A stretch of 15,323 nt of DNA, from assembly GCA_010671965.1 (NCBI GenBank), contig JAAHIC010000027.1:1-15323 (forward strand), written 5' to 3'. Source of the stretch: Leptolyngbya sp. SIO4C5 (GTDB lineage Bacteria; Cyanobacteriota; Cyanobacteriia; Phormidesmidales; Phormidesmidaceae). The position numbers were made by a program, and so were the translations under genes. Positions 7,424 to 12,953 of the stretch are shown here, piece after piece (positions within the stretch are counted from its first letter, which is position 1; every line of letters starts with the position of its first letter). Below the pieces are notes generated by a model. The model was not told the DNA's origin. It worked only from the letters and a program-made list of their open reading frames with translations, and searched no databases.

Positions 7424-8359
7424 ATGACATACCTCTCATTTCAACGGATGTTCCAAGCACATCTACAGCGGGCTCCATATAGTAGCATTTGCCCAACTCA
7501 GGTTTATCAGTCTTGGGTAGTTGATCGGGCAGGTTCTTCAAATTCTAGAGACATACTTGCTCATCATATCCAAAGTATTCCAGTCTCGAAAACCAAAAGA
7601 TCAGCCGTTGTTGTTTATCAGTCTCCTATTGCGCTTAAACTACAGCAGACTGTTCATTGGCCTTGTCAAAAAATCGCGCAAAATTTGAAGGATTGGCTGT
7701 TAAATGCCAGGTTAACTCCAGCAAACGCGCCTCTCTTTCATCAGCCTCTAATTTCTGTGATCAACGGCATCTGGCCATACATCAAAATTGAAGTACTTGC
7801 TAACGGATGGCTGCAGTTTTGCTGTTCAAATCAGGGGCTTGAGCAATGGTGCAGTCATTTTGAGCGGATATCGAGCCAGCAAAGCATATCAAAGCTAACT
7901 AAAGATGATCTACCGATACGCTTTCCTCAGTATATTCCCCAAATTGACGCCTTCCAGATTACTCCAGAAACCAGCTTCAGACTTCAGTATAACTACGCGC
8001 GCTGCCATGCGCTGACAAACCGAATACAGCCATTAGTCGAAAGCTCTCTGCGATCGCCGCAGACTGAACCAGCGCAATCCAGGTTCAGACTATCAAATCA
8101 AGCTGAACAAGATCTTTTACACAGCGTCATTGAACTAGCCGATAGCTGTTTCTCAGGACAAAGCCTGCCATCAGCCCGACATTTTGAACAGCAGCTCTTA
8201 AAACTAAGCCACGGCAGCGAGCAGCTTTGTCGTCAATATGCCTGTATTCAAAACGACGGTAGAAGATACGTTTATCTCAAGCTGCTTTTAGCCGCTCAGG
8301 CGGTCTTAGAGCATTGTCTGACCGCTGTGCTGAGAATCGCAGCTCCTACCAGGCTATAG
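7424..8359 (+). CDS. ArgRS-like DALR anticodon-binding domain protein without catalytic domain
   Basis: A 311-residue soluble protein. Its C-terminal part, about 185-311, resembles the DALR anticodon-binding domain of arginyl-tRNA synthetase. FRLQYNYARCHALTNRI at 185-201 corresponds to the YAHARI-type helix, LLHSVIELAD to the following helix, and the end, AQAVLEHCLTAVLRIAAPTRL, matches the ArgRS terminus (about VL-x-x-GL-x-LLGV-x-APERM). The catalytic HIGH and KMSK motifs are absent, so it should not charge tRNA. Residues 1-180 match nothing I recognise; a Trp/Phe/Tyr-rich middle (115-145) may be a small beta domain. Similar DALR-only proteins are known in cyanobacteria without an assigned role; tRNA binding is inferred. 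Codon use looks more AT-rich than in neighbouring genes by eye. No Shine-Dalgarno sequence precedes the ATG; a second Met at residue 9 is an alternative start. Confidence 0.75.
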   Translation: MTYLSFQRMFQAHLQRAPYSSICPTQVYQSWVVDRAGSSNSRDILAHHIQSIPVSKTKRSAVVVYQSPIALKLQQTVHWPCQKIAQNLKDWLLNARLTPANAPLFHQPLISVINGIWPYIKIEVLANGWLQFCCSNQGLEQWCSHFERISSQQSISKLTKDDLPIRFPQYIPQIDAFQITPETSFRLQYNYARCHALTNRIQPLVESSLRSPQTEPAQSRFRLSNQAEQDLLHSVIELADSCFSGQSLPSARHFEQQLLKLSHGSEQLCRQYACIQNDGRRYVYLKLLLAAQAVLEHCLTAVLRIAAPTRL

Positions 8360-8410
8360 GCTAAGGCGGCAGTGATAAGAAAATTTAACCCTTCAAACCC
8401 GCTGTTGGGG

Positions 8411-8439
8411 GTGACAAGCTGGAAACCTTGGCCTATACT
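8411..8439 (+). promoter_or_regulatory. strong sigma70-type promoter candidate for a small RNA
   Basis: GTGACA (8411-8416) and TATACT (8434-8439) are separated by 17 nt; each box matches the consensus at five of six positions. It lies in a region without a protein gene and points to the terminator-like hairpin just downstream. Transcription would begin near 8446. Confidence 0.5.
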
Positions 8440-8445
8440 TTGAAT

Positions 8446-8526
8446 GTGTGTGAGGAGCGAACCAGTCAGGGCACCGAGACGAAACACGGCCAGTCGTCGG
8501 TGCCCTTTCTGCTTTAAATATTTTTT
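8446..8526 (+). ncRNA. candidate small RNA of about 60-80 nt
   Basis: The candidate runs from the predicted start near 8446 to the U-rich tail of the terminator. Its 5' part appears unpaired and begins GTGTGTGAGGAG; its 3' part is the terminator hairpin. GTGTGAGGAG (8448-8457) is the exact complement of CTCCTCACAC, which is ten of the eleven bases of the single-stranded element I remember for the cyanobacterial small RNA Yfr1. That suggests possible pairing with Yfr1, but a coincidence is possible. It does not show the GGAAACA element I associate with the Yfr2/Cyano-1 family. No open reading frame of interest lies inside. Existence and function are predictions. Confidence 0.4.
8469..8526 (+). 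terminator. intrinsic terminator
   Basis: GGGCACCG (8469-8476) pairs perfectly with CGGTGCCC (8498-8505). Four more pairs, ACGA (8479-8482) with TCGT (8494-8497), extend the stem past a 2-nt bulge. TTTCTGCTTT follows directly and a run of six T ends at 8526. It can end the predicted small RNA and any readthrough from the ArgRS-like gene, which stops 110 nt upstream. Confidence 0.75.
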
Positions 8527-8540
8527 AGACAGTTGCAAGC

Positions 8541-8580
8541 ATTATCAATGCGTCAGGCTCCGGGCTGACGCATTGATAAT
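8541..8580. repeat. perfect 16-bp inverted repeat, 8-nt loop
   Basis: ATTATCAATGCGTCAG (8541-8556) and CTGACGCATTGATAAT (8565-8580) are exact reverse complements. The hairpin begins 18 nt after the fabI stop on the minus strand and lies after the small-RNA terminator on the plus strand. It probably serves as a transcription barrier or mRNA-stabilising 3' end between convergent units. Neither side has an immediate T-run, so it is not a textbook intrinsic terminator. Confidence 0.7.
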
Positions 8581-8598
8581 GTCCGATTTGATAAAGCG

Positions 8599-9375
8599 CT
8601 ACATACCCATGATTTCGTAGCCGGAATCGACATAGATAATTTGTCCGGTAATGCCGCTAGATAGTTCACTGCACAGAAAGGCGGCTGTGTTCCCCACTTC
8701 AATCTGAGTCACTGTGCGGCGCAGGGGCGCGACCTCCTCGACGTGATGGATCATGTCCAAGATGCCACCCACGGCAGAAGAAGCCAGCGTGCGAATGGGG
8801 CCAGCCGAGATCCCGTTGACGCGAATGTTGTGGGGGCCAAGTTCCGAGGCTAAATAGCGCACATTCATTTCTAAAGCCGCTTTGGCAATTCCCATCACGT
8901 TGTAGTTGGGGACGACCCGCACGCCGCCTAGATAGGTAAGCGTCACAATACTGCCGCCTTGGCGCATCAGCGGCTTGGCGTAATGGGCCAACTGCACCAA
9001 CGAATAAGCACTGATTTCTAAAGCTGTCTGAAAGCCGCTGCGGGAAGTAGCGCTGAAGTCTCCTGTGAGATCATCACGATTAGCAAACGCTAAGCAGTGA
9101 ACCAGGATGTCTAGCTTGTCCCACTTGTCTTCGATAGCGGCAAAGGTAGACTTGACCTGCTCATCGTCTTGCACATTGCAGGGCAAAAACAGCGAAGGCT
9201 CTAGCGAAGCAGTTAAATCCGCCACCTTTTTTTCCATCCGGCCTCGCTCGTCAGGCAGATAGGTGACACCTAAATTGGCTCCCGCCTGATGTAGCTGCTG
9301 AGCAATGCCCCAGGCGATAGAGCGATTGTTGGCAATTCCGGTTACCAAAGCATTCTTATCAGTTAAGTTGAGCAT
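8599..9375 (-). CDS. fabI: enoyl-[acyl-carrier-protein] reductase (NADH)
   Basis: FabI reduces the enoyl-ACP double bond in the last step of each type II fatty-acid elongation cycle, in the cytosol. It is a 258-residue short-chain dehydrogenase-like enzyme, the usual length for FabI. The nucleotide-binding loop reads VTGIANNRSIAWGIA at 11-25. The catalytic Y-x6-K pair is Tyr158 and Lys165 in YNVMGIAKAALE, with the second conserved Tyr at 148, a constant +2 offset from E. coli Tyr146, Tyr156 and Lys163. The reading frame stays open 17 codons further upstream (to 9426), but the ATG at 9373-9375 is preferred: AAGGGG lies a few bases before it, and the protein then begins MLNLTDKNALVTG as in relatives. 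The gene is divergent from ntcA and followed by a 16-bp hairpin. Confidence 0.96.
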   Translation of the reverse strand: MLNLTDKNALVTGIANNRSIAWGIAQQLHQAGANLGVTYLPDERGRMEKKVADLTASLEPSLFLPCNVQDDEQVKSTFAAIEDKWDKLDILVHCLAFANRDDLTGDFSATSRSGFQTALEISAYSLVQLAHYAKPLMRQGGSIVTLTYLGGVRVVPNYNVMGIAKAALEMNVRYLASELGPHNIRVNGISAGPIRTLASSAVGGILDMIHHVEEVAPLRRTVTQIEVGNTAAFLCSELSSGITGQIIYVDSGYEIMGM

Positions 9376-9578
9376 AATCCCCTTATCTAACAGGCACTCT
9401 GGGAGAATACTCAAAAAAGGGGACACCTGAACAGGCAGGGCCTCAGTTCTATCGGCCAGCAGCTCTGCCGCACCTCCGCCTTAGCGCCATTGTCGTGGAT
9501 GGGATAGAACCATTTGACCTCTTTTTGAGCGCTGCGATCGCCCAATAGGAGCAGTTCTGACCAATTTTTCGCAATTAA

Positions 9579-9592
9579 GTATTTCTTGATAC
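9579..9592. promoter_or_regulatory. NtcA binding site (GTA-N8-TAC)
   Basis: GTATTTCTTGATAC is a perfect match to the NtcA consensus. It lies 147 nt before the ntcA start, in the fabI-ntcA spacer. I found no other perfect site in the intergenic regions. A TAN3T box (TAAGCT, 9611-9616) follows after 18 nt; NtcA-activated promoters usually have about 20-24 nt. Autoregulation of ntcA is known in other cyanobacteria; here it is inferred. Confidence 0.6.
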
Positions 9593-9630
9593 AAAACTAA
9601 GGCTGTTAGTTAAGCTTAAGTGGTCTAAAG

Positions 9631-9660
9631 TTAACATTTCCAGCATCTGTAGGATTTAAT
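9631..9660 (+). promoter_or_regulatory. sigma70-type promoter candidate for ntcA
   Basis: TTAACA (9631-9636) and TTTAAT (9655-9660) are 18 nt apart, each matching consensus at five of six positions. Transcription would start near 9667, leaving a leader of about 70 nt with a 7-bp hairpin (AGACTGT 9671-9677, ACAGTCT 9687-9693). The NtcA box would be centred near -81. This could be the basal, NtcA-independent promoter. Confidence 0.45.
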
Positions 9661-9738
9661 TGAGTTAGACAGACTGTTTGCTAAAGACAGTCTCAACGGT
9701 TGCAGACGACAGATTGCTACTCCTGGTTAATTATGGGT

Positions 9739-10410
9739 ATGGTTGTGACGCAAGATAAGCCGCTGGCCAGCGTGTTTCGTCAGCTTTCGGGAGGCGCTTT
9801 TCCGCCTGTTGTTGAAACTTACGAAAGAGGCAAGACCATCTTTTTCCCAGGAGATCCGGCGGAGAGAGTCTATTTTCTGCTGAAGGGGGCCGTCAAGCTT
9901 TCTCGCGTCTATGAAGCCGGTGAAGAGATTACGGTAGCCCTGCTGCGAGAGAACAGCGTCTTTGGGGTGCTTTCGCTAATTACGGGCAATCGCTCCGATC
10001 GCTTCTATCACGCTGTCGCCTTCACTCCGGTTGAGCTGCTTTCAGTGCCGATTGAACAGGTAGAGCAGGCACTAGAGGAAAACCCTGAGCTGACGATGTA
10101 TATGATGCGGGGGCTATCTTCGCGGATTTTGCAGACAGAAATGATGATTGAGACTTTAGCGCACCGCGATATGGGATCTCGCTTGGTCAGCTTTTTGCTC
10201 ATTCTCTGCCGCGACTTTGGCATTCCCAGCGCTGAAGGAATTACGGTTGACCTCAAGCTTTCCCATCAGGCGATCGCCGAAGCGATTGGCTCAACGCGGG
10301 TCACCGTCACCCGGCTACTGGGGGATCTGCGTCAGGAAGGCATGATTTCTATTCACAAAAAGAAAATTACCGTTCACAACCCGGTCAATCTCAGTCAGCA
10401 GTTCACTTAG
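9739..10410 (+). CDS. ntcA: global nitrogen regulator NtcA
   Basis: NtcA is the Crp-family activator and repressor of cyanobacterial nitrogen genes, and it senses 2-oxoglutarate as a signal of nitrogen shortage. Starting at ATG 9739 the protein has 223 residues, the length of the Anabaena protein, and every known effector-site residue falls at its published number: Phe75, Gly76, Val77, Leu78, Arg88, Arg129 and Glu134. The helix-turn-helix is [20 protein letters not shown] at about 174-193. The frame is open to a TTG at 9700 and contains another ATG at 9733 (two codons earlier); neither adds conserved sequence, and Shine-Dalgarno signals are weak for all. The gene is divergent from fabI, with a perfect NtcA box upstream, and 61 nt before the DUF3084 gene. 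Confidence 0.97.
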   Translation: MVVTQDKPLASVFRQLSGGAFPPVVETYERGKTIFFPGDPAERVYFLLKGAVKLSRVYEAGEEITVALLRENSVFGVLSLITGNRSDRFYHAVAFTPVELLSVPIEQVEQALEENPELTMYMMRGLSSRILQTEMMIETLAHRDMGSRLVSFLLILCRDFGIPSAEGITVDLKLSHQAIAEAIGSTRVTVTRLLGDLRQEGMISIHKKKITVHNPVNLSQQFT

Positions 10411-10471
10411 TCCGTTCCCCTAATCGTAGAAACATGCAGTAGGCTGGAATCTGAACTGCATTCTCTAGCCC

Positions 10472-11923
10472 ATGGCCACAGGGTACATCCTGATTCTGGC
10501 GATTTTAGTCCTTGGTGGTGTGATTGCAACGGTTGGCGATCGCATAGGTATGCGAGTCGGCAAAGCGCGGCTGACCTTATTCAACCTGCGGCCTCGGCAA
10601 ACGGCTACCGTTATTAGCATTCTCACAGGCAGCGTTGTTTCGGGCACAACGCTAGCTTTGCTATTTGCTGTCAGCGACCAGCTGAGAACGGGGGTTTTTG
10701 AGTTAGAAACGCTGCAGGACGATCTTAAAGAGGCGCGTCAGGATTTGCAGGCCACCCAGTCGGAAAAAACAGGCGTCGAGGAAGAACTCGCAACTGCGGT
10801 TAGAGACCAGATCCAGGCTCAGCAGCGGCTGCGTCAAATCAATGAGTCGCTTCAGACTGCCGTTGAGCGTCAGGCCACAACCCAGGCACGCCTGAATCAA
10901 ACCCAAAAACAGCTCCAGTCCGTCTCTCAGCAAGCTCAGCAGCTACGCTCAGAAATCGGCAGCTTACAGTCAGAGCGAAGAAATCTGCTGGAACAGCAGG
11001 CCGCCGTTCGCGCTCAGATTGCCCAGCGCGATCAGGAAATTGCCCAGCGCGATCAAGAACTCTCTCAGCGCGACCAAGAAATTGTGCAGCGCGATCGCGA
11101 GATTGACCAGCGAGACCAAGCGATTGCCCAGCGTGAAGCGCGGCTGCAGAAGCTGCAGGAGCAGCAGGCGTTCCTCGAAGAACAGGTAGAGCAGCTTGAC
11201 CGTGAGTTCTTGGGATTGCGCCAGGGCAGCGTTGCTTTAGGCCGCAATGAGCCAATTTTGGCCCGCTTGGTGCAGGTAAGAGACCCAGAACAAACGTCAG
11301 CGCTCATTAGGCGTTTGCTACAGGAGGCCAACTGGCTGGCCCTGCAAAACATCGATCCGGGGGCCGACCAGCCAACCCGGCAAATTATCAGAATCGCTAG
11401 CGCCGATGTGGAACAGCTCGCCGACCGGATTAGTGATGGTCAAGAGTATATTGTGCGCTTTTTGTCAGCGGCTAACTATATTGTGGGTGAACCCTGTGTG
11501 ATTCAGGCGGAAAATTCCTGCATTGAAGTTTTTGCCGATGCTACCGTCAATCGCCTGGTTTATGAACAGGGACAGCAGCTAGCAGAAACCACCCTTGAGA
11601 CGGCAAATCCCTCTGATCAAGAACTGATTTCTCGGCTACAGCTCTTGGCTGCCGCCACTCAGTTTAGGGGCAGTCAGGACGGCGTCATTGACGATCGCAT
11701 TCAGATTGCCGATGGTCGCTCTGACGCGGTATTGCAGTTTTTAGAGCAAATTCAAACTACCGATACGCCCGTTGTCATCAGAGCGGTCGCCGCTAATCCT
11801 ATTTTTACCATCGGCCCAATCCAGATTGAGCTAGTCGCCACGCAGCAGGGGCAGATTCTCTTTAGCACGCTGCCTCTGCCCGAATCCCCCGCGCAAACTG
11901 AAGAAAACGCAGCCCCAGAGTAA
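10472..11923 (+). CDS. DUF3084 membrane-anchored coiled-coil protein
   Basis: A 483-residue protein of the DUF3084 family, common in cyanobacteria, function unknown. Two membrane helices at about 4-22 and 44-67 flank a conserved loop (GDRIGMRVGKARLTLFNLRPR). Then comes a long Gln/Glu/Arg-rich coiled coil from about 72 to 250. Residues 183-224 hold six consecutive heptads of the type IAQRDQE. A globular domain occupies about 250-460, and the tail is acidic. With both ends of the membrane hairpin on one side, the coil and C-terminal domain should share a compartment, but topology is not settled by sequence. The gene lies 61 nt behind ntcA without a clear terminator between, so readthrough is possible. 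No good Shine-Dalgarno sequence is visible at the ATG. Confidence 0.88.
   Translation: MATGYILILAILVLGGVIATVGDRIGMRVGKARLTLFNLRPRQTATVISILTGSVVSGTTLALLFAVSDQLRTGVFELETLQDDLKEARQDLQATQSEKTGVEEELATAVRDQIQAQQRLRQINESLQTAVERQATTQARLNQTQKQLQSVSQQAQQLRSEIGSLQSERRNLLEQQAAVRAQIAQRDQEIAQRDQELSQRDQEIVQRDREIDQRDQAIAQREARLQKLQEQQAFLEEQVEQLDREFLGLRQGSVALGRNEPILARLVQVRDPEQTSALIRRLLQEANWLALQNIDPGADQPTRQIIRIASADVEQLADRISDGQEYIVRFLSAANYIVGEPCVIQAENSCIEVFADATVNRLVYEQGQQLAETTLETANPSDQELISRLQLLAAATQFRGSQDGVIDDRIQIADGRSDAVLQFLEQIQTTDTPVVIRAVAANPIFTIGPIQIELVATQQGQILFSTLPLPESPAQTEENAAPE
11018..11143 (+). repeat. six tandem 21-nt repeats coding coiled-coil heptads
   Basis: Six in-frame 21-nt units code for IAQRDQE-like heptads (IAQRDQE twice, LSQRDQE, IVQRDRE, IDQRDQA, IAQREAR). 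DNA units share a core near CAGCGCGATCA. Units differ at several positions, so the array is not freshly amplified, but it could vary in number between strains. Confidence 0.8.
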
Positions 11924-12286
11924 GGCCAGAGTAAAGTTTTTTGACGCCCGAAGTTTAATAAAGTCTAAAAAAATTTGCAGAGAGTAACTATATATCCCTG
12001 TTTATGAGCGAAGCGAACGCTCAGTGATTAGAATTGACAGATATCACCTGAGGGCAATTGAGTCGTCAATGGTCAAAATTAGCAGCATTGGAGAACGCCG
12101 CTCTGCATAGGTTTAATGCCTGTCATCCTATTAATTTAATGTAGAGCTAGGCGGCCTGCCGTTTTTCCAGCACTGTGTTTAGCAATTGACAGTTGGCTCA
12201 ATACATCCCGCTACGGCCTAGCTGTGGCTGATATTGCAGCCATTGCCTAACCAGTCTGTGTTGAACAGTAAGCTTGGAGCAGTCAA
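11924..12286. other. 363-nt noncoding spacer before the PadR-type gene
   Basis: I see no convincing gene here. A small hairpin lies at 12005-12023 (TGAGCG, loop AAGCGAA, CGCTCA), a motif type often scattered in cyanobacterial genomes. TTGACA occurs at 12034-12039 and 12186-12191, but neither has a good -10 box at the right distance. AGCTAGGC (12145-12152) and GCCTAGCT (12216-12223) form a distant 8-bp inverted repeat. The spacer is more AT-rich than the flanking genes by eye. Confidence 0.5.
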
Positions 12287-12682
12287 ATGAAGTTTGAGGA
12301 TATCTATCAGTTTTTTGAGGATCCGCCGCCAGTCTATCTTAACAAGGAGCTAGCGGTCTGCTACGTCTTAGCAGTACTCATTCATCAAGACTCCTATGGC
12401 ACGGAGCTGATTCAGCTGCTGATGCATGAGTATCCCCACTATCGGCTATCCGACACGGTGCTTTACAGCGCGCTTAAGTTTTTAGAAGATCAAAGCGCGA
12501 TCGCTGGCTATTGGAAAAAGGTAGAAGGTCGTGGTCGGCCTCGTCGGATGTATCGGCTCAGCCCTGACTGGCAGTTGCAGGCGCGCAACCTAGCCGATCT
12601 GTGGCATCACTATATGAGCGATCGCGCGGCTCAAGAGCTTTCCCATGCCGGCGAAGTCCTAGCCCGCTCTCAGCCGCGATAA
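12287..12682 (+). CDS. PadR-family transcriptional regulator
   Basis: A 131-residue protein with a PadR-type winged-helix domain at about residues 20-95. Typical elements are ELAVCYVLAVLIHQDSYGTEL (first helices), YPHYRLSDTVLYSALKFLED (recognition helix, with the family's S/T-x-x-x-LY-x-x-L pattern), and the wing KKVEGRGRPRRMYRLS. PadR proteins bind DNA as dimers and usually repress. The C-terminus is one short helical stretch, much less than the dimer domain of long PadR members. Cyanobacterial relatives include the circadian period-extender Pex; I cannot say from sequence whether this is that protein, so I give no symbol. GGAG at 12276-12279, 7 nt before the ATG, supports the start. The target is unknown; the MscS-like gene downstream on the same strand is one candidate by position only. 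Confidence 0.85.
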   Translation: MKFEDIYQFFEDPPPVYLNKELAVCYVLAVLIHQDSYGTELIQLLMHEYPHYRLSDTVLYSALKFLEDQSAIAGYWKKVEGRGRPRRMYRLSPDWQLQARNLADLWHHYMSDRAAQELSHAGEVLARSQPR

Positions 12683-12726
12683 TTTTTGAGAGAAAAATCC
12701 TTCTATTCCTGATATCAAAGCGTCCG

Positions 12727-12748
12727 GCCTAGGCTTAAAATCCTAGGC
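12727..12748. terminator. short hairpin after the PadR-type gene
   Basis: GCCTAGG (12727-12733) pairs with CCTAGGC (12742-12748) around an 8-nt AT-rich loop. It also reads as two direct copies of CCTAGGCTT 14 nt apart. Only two T follow, so termination is a weak guess; each half contains the palindrome CCTAGG. Confidence 0.35.
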
Positions 12749-12817
12749 TTCACTATAGGCGTCTGTTACCACAGATTCAGCAACCCAAGCTGGCCTGGCT
12801 ACCTACAGCGCAGACTA

Positions 12818-12906
12818 TAGGGGCCGCTAGTTCAACACTTCAGGCTTTATTCTTTGCGAGCAGTGTTGGAAATGCTTCCCACTCCAGAGGGATGATAGCG
12901 GCCCTA
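12818..12906 (+). ncRNA. possible three-way-junction RNA in the leader of the MscS-like gene
   Basis: An outer stem of 9 bp pairs GGGCCGCTA (12821-12829) with TAGCGGCCC (12896-12904) and may extend to TA pairs at 12818-12819 and 12905-12906. Inside are CAACACT (12833-12839) with AGTGTTG (12862-12868) and a small 4-bp stem, either GGAA/TTCC or TCCC/GGGA, between 12868 and 12892. It ends 47 nt before the ATG of the channel gene. It matches no riboswitch class I know. It could be a leader element, a stand-alone RNA, or on the DNA level a protein site. Confidence 0.35.
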
Positions 12907-12953
12907 AGATACGGCAGATTACGGAAAGTTTCTGCTGTTAACGGCGTTTAGGC

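Noticed and set aside
8446..8458. Minus-strand reading CTCCTCACACAC as Yfr1 itself
   Set aside because: Yfr1 needs a second stem-loop with a U-run directly after the motif. The minus strand has no such structure downstream, whereas promoter and terminator both point to the plus strand.
8296..8538. 80-codon minus-strand reading frame with a hydrophobic C-terminal part
   Set aside because: It needs a TTG start without a Shine-Dalgarno sequence, runs antisense through the terminator hairpin and overlaps the end of the ArgRS-like gene by 64 nt. The protein matches no small photosystem subunit I know.
9376..9426. 17-residue N-terminal extension of FabI
   Set aside because: The internal ATG has a good AAGGGG before it and gives the normal FabI N-terminus and length.
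9700..9738. N-terminal extension of NtcA from TTG 9700 or ATG 9733
   Set aside because: Starting at 9739 gives exactly 223 residues and puts all effector residues at their published numbers; the extension shows no family similarity.
10839..11352. Long minus-strand frames opposite the DUF3084 coiled coil
   Set aside because: They mirror the biased, repetitive codons of the coiled-coil gene; their products are low-complexity Ser/Cys/Arg or Ala/Gly-rich without family signs.
12751..12760. CACTATAGG resembling the end of a T7 promoter
   Set aside because: Only the last bases match; the rest of the 23-bp phage promoter is absent and no phage polymerase is present.
12818..12906. tRNA, SRP RNA or known riboswitch in the MscS leader
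   Set aside because: There is no cloverleaf with a proper T-arm, no GGAAG/GCAGCC SRP-type motif and no conserved core of a riboswitch class I know.
12892..12951. 19-codon leader peptide ending 2 nt before the MscS-like ATG
   Set aside because: The AGAGGG before it is too close to its ATG to act as a ribosome-binding site, and the frame is short enough to be chance.
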